Source: Gyrodactylus bullatarudis
Taxonomy: Eukaryota > Platyhelminthes > Monogenea > Gyrodactylidea > Gyrodactylidae
Direction: 5' to 3'
NCBI GenBank assembly: GCA_012064415.1
Contig: SSNU01000223.1
Span: 1 to 64,000 of the forward strand
Length of the DNA stretch: 64,000 bases
Position numbers and translations under genes: made by a program. Positions 10,520-24,900 of this stretch are shown piece by piece (positions within the stretch are counted from its first letter, which is position 1; each line of letters opens with the position of its first letter). A model generated the notes under the pieces. The model was not told the origin of the DNA, made no database searches, and saw only the letters and a program-made list of their open reading frames with translations.

Positions 10520-11136
10520 CTCAATTTTTTCATCGAATTTGATCAATAAGATGGGGTATTTCTCAAATTCAGATTCAGACATTTCTTTGTCTGATTGTGA
10601 TCCTAAAAATAAACTTTTGATCATTTTCAAAGTTCAAAAAATGAGTATTTGGCGTTATTTCGAGAGTTGAAATATGCCATAACTTTAATAATAATAATAA
10701 TATACTTTCTTGCAAAATTGATTTTTCCAAAAAAATTTTTATTCATATCATGAAAAGATTTGAAAAAATGAGAATATTGTAAAAATCATTAATTCAATAA
10801 GTAAAATGTAGAAACATTGAATCTACTAGCAAAGTGTGGTCCCCTAAATCCCCTTCTTCCTGAAAATTAACTTTTGATCACTCTCTCACACTGAAATCAA
10901 CAAAAAATTTCAACTCAAAGTTCAAAAAAAATGGGAATTTGGCGCTACTTCAAGATTTCAAATTTACCGTATTTTCCTTAAAAATTGATTTTTTATAAAT
11001 TTTAATTTTCTCCGTATCGTGAAAGAGGGCCTCATAAGCTAGATTCCAAAAATTCTTGATCGAATTCGATTTCTTGATGAAAAAATTAAGAATTTTGTAA
11101 AAATCATAAATTCCCATCTTCATATTAATTAGCTCT
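10520..11136. mobile_element. foldback MITE, subfamily A variant
   Basis: The right arm is clear: ACTCAAAGTTC, GGGAATTTGGCGC, then CATAAATTCCCATCTTCATATTAATTAGCT near 11105-11135. The left part is a decayed inverse. It is closest to the copy at 60432-61920. At 10825-10845 it contains CTACTAGCAAAGTGTGGTC, the core of the small element family described separately. Confidence 0.6.
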
Positions 11137-12510
11137 AGTAGACTTAATTTCACAAAATTACTTAAATCGCCCATCGATAGGATAAATTTAATCTTCGGAT
11201 ATTTTAATATTATTCCACCAAATTTCGCATCAAAATATCTTTCCATGCTTCTGGAATAAGATAAACAAAATTGAAAAAATTTCAAAAAAAGGGTTTTTCT
11301 TAATTTTGATTTGATTTCACATTATTTCTTGATCAAAAATGACTATTGAAATTATTTATATATGAAATTTCTCTTATTTTTTATGAATATTACAATTTTG
11401 ATTGGTCAAAAACGTTTTTAATTTGAAAATTTTTTTATCAAGTATTATGGAAAGGTATTTTGTACTAAATTTGGTGAGATAATATTAAAATACTTGAAGA
11501 TTAAATTTATCATATCGATAAGTGATTTAGTAATTTTGCTAAATTTCGTCCAAGCCTAATGGTTATATTCCATTTTAATATTCTCGTTTTTGTAAAAACT
11601 ATTTTTATATAAACCAGCTTAATATGTTGAAAATATTTCTTTATTTGGTAATACTTCTGCTATAAAAATAGTGGCTAAATTTCGAAAGCTACCTCTTAAC
11701 TCAAATGAAGGAAAAGATGAATTTATTAAAATCATTTTTATTCCACAATAATAATAGAACTTTAATAATGCAATATTCGAATTTTATTTGTTTTTATTCA
11801 TCATTATTGAATTTTTTCACATTTAAATGTTTTTGGTCGGTAATAAATTTATTTTTAAATACAATTATGTGAACATTCGTTTAGGATCAGATAGCATTCT
11901 TCCATCAATTTTGATTCTCATCAAGAATTCTTTTACTCCATACAAATTTTCAGCAAGAATATTCAGGAAATTTCTTTTGTCAGTAGAATTGGCCAGTTTT
12001 CTTCGGGAAAAACTTAACGAGTTTTTGTTATCTTGAGTAGAGTGTAATTGTGATGAATATTATTCATTGAATAACAAAAGAAGATAATTTGTTGATTACA
12101 TACATTTAAAGAATAAATTTTCATGGTTGAATTTTACTTAAAAAAATTTGGGTCATGGGGGGAGGAATCTTTCAATCTGATCGTGCTCTTTTTTGTTTTT
12201 TTATTGTTTTACGTTTGATTTTATACACCAAGTAAATATAAATTTCATTGTGTTGATTTTTTTCTTCTTCTTATAAATCTTTCTTTTTCTTCAATCTATC
12301 ATTTATATTTACACGAATAAAATTGATATTGATATCACAAATTCATGATTTCGGGGATAGTCTTATTTTTATTAATATATATAATAAAGTTTATGTTGTG
12401 TGAATATACTTTTGAGAAAAAACAGTATTGCAGAATGAAGAGGTAGAGAAATAAAATCCAAGATTTCATCCAAATACTAAACTCTAAAGTGCATCTAAAT
12501 ATTCTAAATT
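11137..12510. other. no gene seen; downstream flank of stomatin
   Basis: Contains a second decayed stretch resembling the A-variant repeat (about 11330-11530), otherwise AT-rich. On the minus strand an AATAAA lies at 12368-12373, about 140 bp after the stomatin stop codon, and is a plausible but unproven polyadenylation signal. Confidence 0.4.
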
Positions 12511-12970
12511 TCAAACAGCATAGTTGTCATGGTTATTCTTTGAAGGACCGGTCTGAATTTGTGGAGCTTGATGATTTTCATGTCGTCGACGATGGGGAGA
12601 CTCGTCCATTGATGGAGCAGATGAATTCGGAACAGTATTTTGATGTGGACTAGCTACATTTGCTGATGACTGACGTCCAGAATAAGAGACCGATGTACCC
12701 TGAGGCCTACGCATAAAATGTGTCACCAAATCAACAGGTAGCGGAAATATGATGGTTGAATTCTTTTCAGCAGAAACTGTACTAAGAGTTTGTAAATATC
12801 TAAGTTGAATTGCGAATGGTGATTCATTGATAACATCAGCAGCTTCTTTTAGAGCCTGAGAAGCCTTCTGTTCACCTTCAGCAGCGATAACTTTGGCTCT
12901 TGCCTCTCGAGCAGCTTCTGCTTCTGCAGCCATAGCTCTTTGAAGTTGAACTGGAAGACGAACATCTTTT
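12511..12970 (-). CDS. stomatin coding exon 6 (terminal)
   Basis: The acceptor TTTTATAG precedes 12970. The exon encodes residues 232-383, starting [12 protein letters not shown] and ending NYAV with TGA at 12513-12511. It covers the coiled-coil, the oligomerisation segment ([21 protein letters not shown]) and a roughly 65-residue low-complexity tail. In-frame sequence upstream of the acceptor (MILFY) is intronic. Confidence 0.95.
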
Positions 12971-15900
12971 CTATAAAACAAAATCAATCATTAATATAAC
13001 AGGAAATACATCAAAGAAATAAAGAAATTTCATTCAAATTGAAACGTTATTTTTCTGGATTTCAATAGCCAATTGTCAAAAACCAATTATCAATATTTGA
13101 ATTTTGAAAGTACTGATCGGGATTTTCGTTTTCGAATGAAAATCGATAAAATTCCATTTTTAATCTGACTTTAGTTATGGACCCCCGTTTTTTCTTACCG
13201 ATGACGTCATATCATGTAAGCTTTGCCACGTTGGGAGACCCCATAAAATTTAGGCAAGTGAAATAACTTTTCATTCTGCATCGGATGGAGTTATTTTTAT
13301 TGATGTAGAACGAAAAAAATATATTTCGCTTATTAATGGAAAAAGGTTTAGAGGCAAGAGCATAGCGATATTAGCCAAAATACAAATTTTTATAATTTTA
13401 TTGTGAAGTTCAAGCCTTATTTGGCGCTTCAGAACACACGAGGTTCTAAAAATATTTTTGAAAATTAATGGTCGTACTCATGAGTAATCAGATAGAAATA
13501 TTTCGATCGATTATTTTTCGGATAATACATTTTCTAGGAAGTTTAGTGTACTGTGGATTTTGATCATCCTATTTGTTTATTTTCAAGCAGTAAAAATGGT
13601 AAAAATAGGAAGTAGACTTTTATACGATAGTAGGGTATTTGCTAAAGAATCATTTTCGGTTTTCCTTGTCTAATCATGATACTAAAAAGAAGAAAGTTTG
13701 ATTCCTCTCACACCATGAAATCAACAAAAACCTCAACTCATAGAAAAAGCACCAACTCAAAATTTTGAATGTCTCTAATCTAAAGACAATTTTTTCGATT
13801 TTTTTCTTAAATAAATTTTGCCTTTTGAATCGGTATCAGAATATAATAATATAATATAATAAATATATTCAGAAAATTTTGATACCTTGGTGGAAAAATG
13901 AGATTTTTGTCTAAATCATAAATTCATCGAGAATAATTTTAGATTAAGGAAGAAGGTTCGAAAATTCAACAAAATCGTCCGGTATGTGTTAAATAATTCA
14001 TCTCACAGTAGCTCAAGTCGAACCTCAATGAAACTTAAAATAAATTTCACACATTCAAAAATCAAGTGAGATACTATAGTTTCACTCTCATTAAGCCTTA
14101 AACTTGTCCCGAGAATGGAACCTCAGGGCATCTCACTGAGCAAGCACTAGCCATTTAGTCCAACATACTTTATCATTTTTTGAGTGAGATTTATTTATCC
14201 TAACTATATACTTACACTAAGCTTGTTTATTTAAAAACGAGCTATGCTAAACTCTAATGAGTCTCCTGCTTATTTTTAATATCATACAATCCTTAATAAT
14301 GCTCAAGTATGTCGATAAGAAAAAGCCAACTATCAGCCTTATCTTAAGCTAATTGATATGAAGTTGGGCATCTATGATTTTTCCAGATATCTTGATATCT
14401 TCATCGAGAATTCGAATTTTTTAAAGAATTTTTGGAATCCTACTCATGTTGCCCACTTTTACCAGCTGAAGAAAAAGATCCTTAAAAAAATATCGCCATT
14501 TTTCAAATTTCAATTTGGCGCCAAAATCCCATTTTTTCGAACTTTGAACCGAAAATTTTTTCTTGATTTGAAAGTTGGATGTTGATCATAATTTGATTTT
14601 CAGGATCAAGATAAGGCAAGAAAGCTGACTAGCACCTTCAAATTACCGACAGTTACCCCATTTTCGAGAGATTTTGATTTGTCGAAATTTCATTGATTTT
14701 CAACTAGTGAAAATGATCAAAAAATCGAAATCTCACTTCTAAACGCTAATGAGGTTAGATCAGATAAGATTCAGTTGAATTCATTTTCTTGTCTAATCTT
14801 GATCTTGAAAATCAATTTTTGATCAACCTCAAACTTTCAGATTAATAAAAATTTCCGGTTCAAAGTTCGAAAAAATGGGATTTTGACGCCAAATGTTGAA
14901 AAAATACCATATTTTTCATAAAAATAATTATTTTAGGATTTTATTCCTCCAAATCGTAAAAGTGGGCAACATGAGTAGGATTCCAAAAAATCTTTAAATA
15001 ATTCGAATTCTTGACGAAGATATCGAGATATCTGTAAAAATCATCGATTTCCGACTTCATATCAACCAACTTTAGAACTGCTGAGGGGATGTTAGTCTCT
15101 AACGAGACTTATACTAGTATTTATCTCACAGTAGTTCTAGTCGAACCTCAAATAACTAACTAAATAATTTATATTTGAATGAAATTTCTCTGATAATAAA
15201 TGTTCACGAGTGTGAATTAATCACTCACATTGAGTTTCACAATAATCGAAAATCATAGATTAGACGAATTATAAGAAGAAGACAAATTTCCTAAGATGAA
15301 TATTTTCCCGATACAATAGTCATTATAACTTTCTAGCTGATAGTTTCTCATTAAAGGCTGATTTAATGCCGTATACTGTCTCAAAAGAAGTATTCTTTTT
15401 GATGCAGAATGAATTTCCGATTGCTCTAAAATTTAATACAATGATTAAATAGTTTGAAAAAGATTATAATCTATAATTATAGTCTTCTTCTTTTCAATTA
15501 ATTAGAATTTTTTAAAACTATTCCGCGTTAAAGTCTATATATAATTCGAGATATATTAAGACACAAGATCCTCATGGATAATCTCAAGGTTATCTTAATT
15601 TAGAAATTGCTAGGAATGGAAGTAAAATTAAGCCAAGATAATATCAAGTTGAGAATTTTTGATTTTTACAAATAAATTCAAATTTTTCCAACAAAAATAA
15701 TAATGTGGCCCATTTTATCAAAGAAAAAAACTGGAAAAAATGTATTTTTCAAACTTTAAAAAAAAGGAAAGGTGGTCAAATAAAGATTTTAGGATTAGAC
15801 AAGAAAGGCAAATATGGTTTAAGAATTAAGTTAATAAGATTTTCTTGTCTATGCTGACTTCATTTGATCACGCTCTAAATTTTAAATCAGTAAAAATTTC

Positions 15901-18900
15901 CAGCTCAAAGTTCGATAAAAAATTCTCAACGTGTTCATTTTTATTTGAAAAAAATTACAAGATTTTTTTCTTTATTTTAACTTATTAAAGTGGGCCACAT
16001 TATCTATGCCTTTTGAAGACGAAAATAAAACAAAATAATTCCAAATCAGCCTGTAAAAGAGGTGTTGGTATTTAGGCCTTACAATGTTAAATTTTTAAGG
16101 TCGACTAAAAACACAGGTGGAGGTGGGGTCTGGCTATTTATTTCTAGTGATTAAATTCATATGTAAACTTTAACGCTGATTACGAATCTGGTATTTTAAA
16201 AAAATTTGACTGTTTGTGAGCTGAGATAATGGTCAAAAACCAAATTTTTGAAATTTCCTCAAAAAAACACCTCTTAAACCTTTTTTACTATTTAATGAAA
16301 GGTTAAAAACACTAGAGTAATAAATTTTACATCATCTGAAAGTAGAATAAATTTCGAGCGTAATGGATGTATTTTTAATTATCCCAATAGGTTTTTAGAC
16401 TGTTAAAACGAGCGGTAGAAAAAAATTGCATAATTTTTCAGAAAATCGGTGAAAATTTCGGCACAAAAAGTCGGTGTTTTCTCAAAAACAGAAATAAAAA
16501 TTCCAAATAACCACAGGAAATTTATTCCTTTAGCATTGTTAGTTGAAAATTTTTTTCGAATCATGTTTATTTAAGGTAGATTTTTGCTAGTTAATAGAAT
16601 CAGGTTTTCTCAAATTTTAGAAATTCTATCTGCTGATTGGTTCATGCAGAGAATATTGTCTCGTCCAATGAGAAGCTAGAATTTTTCTTCATCATAATCT
16701 GCATTCAGGTTTAGGAACCTTAACTGGCTTGATAGTAATTTTTACTTAAAAATTCATTCATCAACTAATCTAATTAAGAAACAAAATACGCTTAAACATT
16801 TTTTCTGTAGATAGCTATTTAATTAAATTTAGATTTGTTTCAATTCAAAAATTTGGTTTTTGACCATTATCTCAGCTCACAGACAGTCAAATTTTTTTTA
16901 AATACCAGATTCGTGATCAGAGTTAAATTTTAATCCCTAGAAATAACTAGCTGCAAAAAAATTTTCAAATCACCACCAGTGTAATTATTGAAATATGATT
17001 GGTTGGAATTTAGGGGGCTTGCATAGCACGGAAAAGACTTTTTGTTTGTATGTGTCAATTCTTACCACGTGTTTTCTATTTTTTACCGTACAATATTATT
17101 ATTAATCCTCCCCCTGGAAATGGGATGTATTGATTTTCCTATGACATTTTTGTCATTTCCAGGGCGAGGGTTAAGCTATGCCTAAGCTCGATGAATAAGT
17201 CAGAAAGAGAGTCTTGAAGAATATTCAAAAGTTACTTTGATAGAAGAAGATACTTGAATATTTTTTTGAAATCTTTTTTTATGAATTTCAAATTTTTGGT
17301 AATTGTGAAAATTTTAAATTCTCAATTTCATATTAACTAGCATTTTCCTCATGACTTAAGAAATCATTTATTTTCAATTTCAAGATCCTTTTGTATAGGA
17401 TAAACAATGCTTATTTTCATTTCCAGATTTTTATAAACTCACACTTCAACACGTTCCACTTTGACACCCCAAGGATCCGTAGCTTCATCTAGCATAGTCT
17501 GGAAAAAGGAAAAAAACAATTTTCAATAAATATTCTAATTAATTTGAAAGTACCGTCAAAGTACCAGAGAAAATGAGTCATTTTGATCCAAAAACAGGCT
17601 AAGTGATCGCATATTTGGATTCTACAGTTATGATTATTTGATAAAAATTCATCTTAATTTTTGACCCTGACAACTTTTTAACCCTTACCCCCACGATTTT
17701 GGATACACCATTGTGTTTGTTTTGAGAAATAGACCTTTCAGAAAAAATATAAATTAGTAATGATTAGTAATTCCTAGGACGGTCACGAAATAGCATTTTT
17801 TCGGAAAAGAATTTTCATAAAATATAGAATTTTAAAATTTAGAACGCTTTAGAACCAACGTGAATAAAGGAATTTATACCATTTATCTTACAAAGGCTTA
17901 GCTCAGAAAAAGTAGTAAAAAATAGCCTTCGAATTTGAATAGCAAAAAATGTTAGGAAACATCTTCGAAACTTAAGAAAGCTAATTTCATAATTCTTATG
18001 AAAATTCTAGCAACATGTAAAAAATAGTATTTTGACCGCCCTATTACTACTAATCACTTAGGAATTGTAGTTATATCAGGGATAGATGAAACCAACCTGC
18101 ATCATGTTGGATATTGATTCTCGTTCCGATAGAATTTCAGATAGATTCTTTGTGCCCAGCACATTACGTAGAGTAGTGGCCGCAAGAAGTCGGGTTGATC
18201 GATCAGCATCTTCTACATTAGTGACAGCAACCACTGGATTATGAATTCTATAGTAGACAACAGCATCAACAGCAACTGTGACGGAATCTTTTGTCAAGAC
18301 CTGAAATAATAGAAAACATTCTTATCTCTCCTCCAAAGTTTAATCTTTTATCTAAACTTTAATGTAAGAACAATCTACATTAGTCCTACAGAGTCCTTAA
18401 ATGATAAATCTAGAAATTTTTATTTTTCACTGTAGAAGCAATTTATGAGAAATGAAAGAAATATTCCCTAATTGATCAACAATTTTCAGATTTCCGTGAG
18501 TCATCCAGTTATATATCCTAAAGCAATTAAGCAAATTTTGCCTTGATTCATCATCAATAAAATCAGAAACTGAAAAATTGCAAATTCACTTTGTATCCAA
18601 AGGCAGCTTAAAAGATAAACATTATTTTTCCTAAAACTATACCCTCATTGTACTTCAGATTCAAGGCAAATTGGAGGCCAATAAAATAAAAAGCTTTGAT
18701 TTGATAGGTAAAAAATATTTCTGCAATTTTCTCTATACCATTTTCTGGTATTCTATATTATTTTTTCTATACTTTTAGATTTTGGAGGGTCTAAAATTTC
18801 AGTTGTTTCTAAACATCTCTTTATAAGGCGTTCCTTAAATTTTCTTATCTTTCTTATGAATTTCCGTTTTCTTGATTTCATCTTATCATTTATTGACAGT

Positions 18901-21900
18901 GGTCAGTTTTAAAAAATCTATTTTAAATTTCTCTACTTTGTCCATGAAAAATATGAAATGTTAGATCAATTTCTGAAGCTCATTTAAATTTACCAACAAG
19001 CAATTTTTTCCAATTACAAAGATACTATAAAAATATTTTTAAAGTTTATAAAAAATCTGAGAGTGGAAAGAATTACCAAATTTACATGAAAATTTCTAAC
19101 AGTAAGTCGTTAAGAAAAAATTTTTTTAGCATTGGGCGTATCTGTTGAAAATATTACTTCAGGGCGTTGATTATTACGTAAAAATTGAACGATTTGAAGT
19201 TTACTCAAAAATTTTCCTACATACCCAGAACTGAATATGTCAACTCATTTTGAGAAATACTAAGTAATCAATAAATAAATTTCGAAAAATATGGTAATTT
19301 TTTTTGATGGAAAGTCCCCATTTTTTCAAGTTTTGAGCTGAAAATTTTTATTGACTTGAAAGTGCGAGGGTGCTCAAAAGAGGTTTTTCAGGATAAGAAT
19401 TAGATTAGTTATTAAAATTACGACCAGTTTTAGGGTTTCTGAATTATCAAAATTTCATTGTTTTTTCAAATAGTGAAAATTATCAAGAAGCCGAAATTCA
19501 ACTCTCCCACGATAACGAAGTTGATTGTGGTTCTTTTTTGACCAAAAAAGTTTAGATGACTAAGGCTAAAGTGAAAACAGGAAAAAAGTAATTCAAATGC
19601 AAGTAAATTTTTTTGGTTACAGAGAGGAAGAGTGCTTGAGTTTCTGTTTTTTATCGTAGCTGTAATCGATCTCACTGTGATATAGTATCGTTAACATCTT
19701 CAAGATGAGATAATCTATCTCAATGAAATGAGGAAAAAGATTGATCTTCGATCTCAAGTGCAATCAAGAAGCCAATTAGACAGAAAATTTGTTCACTGTC
19801 TAAAAGGAGTCCCTTTTTATGAAAATAATCAAAATCAATATTTCATCAAATTATAACATCACAATTTTTATCTTTAGAAAAACAAAATATTTTCTTTCAA
19901 TTCATTGAGAATAGAAAATATAATTACTTTTTTTGTTTCTTTTCCATGGAAGTAATTCTATGAATTAGATCAAATTAGAATTCTCTATGAGATCTAATCA
20001 ATTTGTGAGAAGCCGCGTAATACCTCTCAAAAACTCTCATTAGCGGAAAATACTAAGTGGGGTCCTTTGATATATGCTTAACCAAAAAATAAAATCTACT
20101 TAAAGAAGAAATATTTTTCTTTTCAATTAATTTGGAACATATTTTATCATCTTACAGTAAAAAATAAAAAAGTGTTATTACATTGCAAATTTCAGTGAAC
20201 CTACGGATAGCACGCTGAGTTCAAAGAATAGAATCTTATTCAACCGGCTATGATAAATTATAAAGTTAGTTGATATGAAATTGGGAATCTATGATTTTTA
20301 CAAATATTTTCGTCAAAATGATGCAAAGCTTTTTGGATTTCAGACCATTTGAGGAAAGAAAAAAGGCATTCTTCGAACTTTGAACGTGAAAAAAAGGGTG
20401 AACGATCAAAAGGTTTTTAGCTCATGAAAATAATATAACTTGTAACATGAACCCGGTTGGATATAAAAATGATCTATTCCCCATTATCATAAACTAAAAT
20501 TAAACTTTCTAATTACATTGCATTAACAAATAAATCGTCGCAATAAGGAAATAAATAAAAGTACTCTTGAGTGGGAGATAATGAAAGCGATACTTGAATA
20601 AAAAAATAATATTCTACGAGATCAGATAAGTACAAAAAAACTTTTAGCTACGAATTGCACCAAAAACTAAAGCAGATAAATCTCAGCTTTTTTTATTGTA
20701 TTCTGACCACCAGAATATCCTTATTAGATACGTTAAAAGCACGAATCTATCCAATTCTGAGCCAATGTTTGTATATTATGTTTTTCTAATCAATTAAAAT
20801 ACAGTTTTAATTAAATTGCAAGCAGAATTAATTCTGGGTGTTTCTTCATATCAGTCAGCATATACACTCAATTACAAGAATGTGAAAGTAAAAAGACTGG
20901 ATACCACTAAATCTGATTACACACAAAGTGCAAATATGCAACCCTACTACATTTTAACTGTAGATTAATTAATTTGATGATTTTTCTGCCTAAAAGGAAA
21001 ACCACTTGATAAATATTTTTAGCAATTCAGAAAAAATTTTATTCACCAAATTTACTCTTGTTTATGGCTCACCATAAATAGCGATAAATTAAACCTGAAA
21101 AAAATGACACTAAAACCATTTAATAAATTAACTTTCAACAATGAAGAGTAGCAAAAAAGTTCATAAAGGCCAAGTTAATTGGAAAGCTTCGTTTTTCTAA
21201 GCACAAATTTGGTCTATAGCAATTTATGAAGAGATTTTTCGGTTTCGAGTAAATCTTCATGAATAGTTTCCACAAAGAATCCATACTGGCGTTGAAAAAT
21301 CGAATCTTATTTCAGGTTGAGCTAAGTGTCCCTTTAGACTCATAGGAGAAGAAATGTACAAGATTCTAAGGGATAATTTCAAATTAAAAACCTAAATTGC
21401 AAGACGATTTACTATTGATCTTTGAGAAGAAAGACTATACAGTATTAAAAAAATTTAGATCCTATCAAGCCAAAGATGGAAATAAGTTGTTCAAAAAGCA
21501 ACAAAATACATTTAATAGATCTAAAAAGAAGAAACCAAGAAATACCTTTTCGATCAGTGTTAGATCAGATCAAAAATTTCCTTACTATTTAAATTTTATC
21601 TCAAAAATAGCGTACCCACGGCCAACACGATAAAAAATTTAATATTTCATCTGACTTCTATTCTTCAAAAGTGGAAGCTAAAAAGTTTATTCAGGATTTT
21701 TACTCCAAAAGTTCAGAGAAACAATTATAAGTGCTGTATATGTCTAATCAAAAATCCGTGAAGCCCGTTTCAAGTTTCATCAAAATTAATGTTTTATTCA
21801 ACTTTATTTATTTATCTCCTTCGTATGCTGATAATTCATGTATCAAGCAAATAAATATATATTGAAACCTCATAGAAAACTCAAGACCTAAAGCTAATTG

Positions 21901-24900
21901 ACATGAAGTTGAGAATTTACTATTCTTACAAAAAACTCAATATTTTTCTCCGGATTCACAGAAAAAAATAGTTTTTTGAATTCTAAACAGGAATAAGATG
22001 AGGATATTCAAGGAATTTCGAAAATGTACCAAATTTCCACTTTTTAAACTTTTGAGCTCAAAATTTTTATCGATTTCGATTATTCGAAGGAGTTAAGTGA
22101 TGATATTTGGGATCAACATTAGACAAAGAATTAGAATTTGGCCATAGAGATAGCGAAAATTTTGCTGTTTCTGAGAAAAACTTAGACTTCAAGATTTTGT
22201 CTTCGTTCAATGTTGATACCGAATATTAGATTGTGCGATAAGAAATGAGAATCCTACTTTATCGAAATTTTTCTCCATCGAAACTTTTGTAAATTCAAAC
22301 AAATTTGGTATCATTAGAAAGCTTATTTTCTCCTCTTTTTGTTTATGTATATTTATTATTTCAAAATTTAAAAATAATGGATATTATTGATAAATTTGAT
22401 AAGAAAGATTTTCGTAAAATTATCGCATATGAGTTTTTCTTGGGAACCGGGCCCTCAGAGACCTTCCAAAAGCTCAAATCTGTTTTTGGCGATAAAATTA
22501 AACGTTCCACAGTATTCCGGTGGCACTCAGCCTTCAAAGATGGAAAAATGAATTTTGATGATGAAGAGAGGTCAGGTCGACCTTCCGAGATCAACCACGA
22601 TGAAATCATTGCAGCTATCCGAACAAACTGCCATTCATCTTCAAGAGTGATTTCAGCCGAGTTGAATGTGTCTCATAACTCAGTTTGTCGTGTTCTGCGT
22701 GAAGAGAATTTTGTGAATTCTTTTGATGAGTTTGTTCCTCACGAATTGAATGAGTCACAAAAGAAACGGAGAGTTGATGCTGTCAAGAGACTGCTTCACA
22801 GTATTCAGTACGATAACTTCTTAAAGAACATTGTTACTACATGAAAAATGGATTTACCTCAGTGATCAGAGCCGTAAAAGATCATAGAAGAAAGTGGGAG
22901 AGCACATCACACAGCCCATCAAAAATCGTTTTGCCAAAAAGGTCATGTTAACGATATTTTGGACCATGAAAGGCATTGTTCATTACGAGCTGTTAGATTA
23001 TGGCAAAACAGTTAATGCTGAGAGATATTTGTCATATTTGAAAGAGATAGTGATCAAACTTCCTGAAAGATTTGGTAGAGTCACTTTACTCCAGGACAAC
23101 GCAAGACCTCATCTGGGTAAAGAGGTTAAAAAATTATTTGAAGAGGAAAACTTTGATGTTTTGGATCATCCACCTTATAGCCCTGATCTTGCTCCATCTG
23201 ATTATCACCTTTTCAGATCTCTTGAACACTTTCTTAAAGGCAAAACATTCAAAACAAAAGAGGAGGTAAAAATGGACTTGATGTAAATAAGCACCATATG
23301 GAAATTACAGTGTTTTTAGACAATTACTACGAGTGACCACACTTTGCTAGTAGGTTAATGGACTTGATGGCTTTTTCAGCTCAAAATCTGAAGAATTTTT
23401 CGCTGATGGTATCAGACAACTTCCAATTCGTTGGGAGAAATGTGTTAATTTGTCAGGCAATTATTTTCATTGTTATCCTATATATATTTAAAAAGATTTT
23501 TAAATATATGTATTTTTTATATTTAGTCCCATTAATTATCGCACAACCTAATATCATCAGTTGACTGCTTCGAATCATCGAAATCGATAAGAATTTTGGG
23601 TTCAAAAGTTGAAAAAGTGGAAATTTTTGAAATTCGAAAAACGGCCTAATTCTGGTCAGATTGAATATCGACATCTGATAAGCTCATTCCGTTTTAGAAT
23701 TTAAAAAAAATATATTTTTCTGTGAATCCGGAGAAAAATATTGAGTTTTTTGTAATAATATTAAATTCTCATCTTCATGTCAATTAGATTTAGAAGTAAA
23801 TTTTTCAAAAGTAAGTTTTTTAAAAAGATATGGGCAATTTTTTAGAATGAACCTAGAAAATATTGAAATAAGTTTGAGATGGATCTAGAAATTAAAGAAA
23901 GGGTCTTCGAGGAATATTAAATTCTCAAAGATTAGCTTCATAAATCATGATTGGACACTGTAAACTGGTTTCTCTAGCAGAGTAAATTGATATTCAGATT
24001 ATAATTGCTAGGATTTTATTCTGAAGATCATGAATAAATTATAACTGGATCAGAGATGGAAAATTAGATTACTATGGTACACATAGAGAATATCCAGCAA
24101 TTGCAGTGAGAAGGAATAATTGGATCAAATTCAAAATATTGTCATCTACTAATGAACATTACTCATGAAAAGTTTTCCCAAATTATTTCTCATTAGAAAA
24201 ATATATACGTTACGACCAATGTAGAAACTAAAATCAGTGTATATACACTGACCGATTTTATTCATCGGTCCGCTTTTCGGATATAAAGGAAAAAATCAAA
24301 TTTCGAAGTAGTTTTAAAAAAACTCGAAATCAATATTCTTAAAAAAAAATTCAGTATCGACGATTGCAACAAAAACGTCTGGAGATGATTAAAAATAAAT
24401 TCAGTAACAAAAGTATTAATTCCAAATTCTCTACTTAACCAAGTCTATATTTTTAATCAGTGGGAGTCTGAATATTTTTTGTTTCAGTACAATAAAAAAA
24501 TTAAGATAAAGGTTTTTTTAAAGTGTAGAAATTACAGTGTTTCAGATAAAAGATCTTTTTCGCAGAAGATCTAGGAATCTAAAAATTTAAAATCTCCAAT
24601 TAAAAAATTTAACCAAAGATGCTAGCATAAATAAAAGGACGAGATTGACTGAATTGATCGTAAAATCCGCAAGATTATTTTTCAAGAATAAATTTACTAA
24701 GATTTGATATTACTATATAACTCATCTAGTTCTGTTCTAGTAACAGCAGACAGTAAAGTGAATTAATGATACTCTAGAGGTGTTTTTTTTCCGAACGATA
24801 TTTTAATATTCAGTGAATAAAAAAACTGAATTTAAAACTTGATTTATGTTGAGGAGAAACTTGTAAATAACAATTTTTTTCAATCTACCCTGGAGGTAGC

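Larger units (their letters stand above)
12971..17442. other. stomatin intron 5 (4.5 kb), repeat-filled
   Basis: Holds an A-type fragment (about 13680-13960), a direct repeat (about 13999-14030 and 15121-15155), a full A foldback (14347-15072), a decayed A copy (about 15645-16010), the C foldback (16112-16981) and a short hairpin (17106-17172). No coding sequence of its own is seen. Confidence 0.85.
22226..23551 (+). mobile_element. mariner (DD34D) element, inactive
   Basis: Terminal inverted repeats TTAGATTGTGCGATAA and (inverse) TTAGGTTGTGCGATAA are each flanked by TA (22224-22225, 23552-23553). Total length is 1326 bp, or 1240 bp without the secondary 86-bp insertion and its duplicate, typical of mariner. 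It carries one transposase gene broken in several places. Confidence 0.93.
21891..23790. mobile_element. foldback MITE, subfamily B, split by a mariner
   Basis: The left end AAGCTAATTGACATGAAG follows TA at 21889-21890, and the right end precedes TA at 23791-23792. The mariner at 22226-23551 sits at a TA inside it. Removing the mariner and one TA gives GATACCGAATATCATCAG, which matches the uninterrupted B copy at 59345-59362 (GATCCCGAATATCATCAG). Confidence 0.85.

Noticed and set aside
22305..22376. Upstream in-frame ATG for the mariner transposase
   Set aside because: The 24 extra residues are hydrophobic and unlike mariner; the conserved N terminus begins at 22377.
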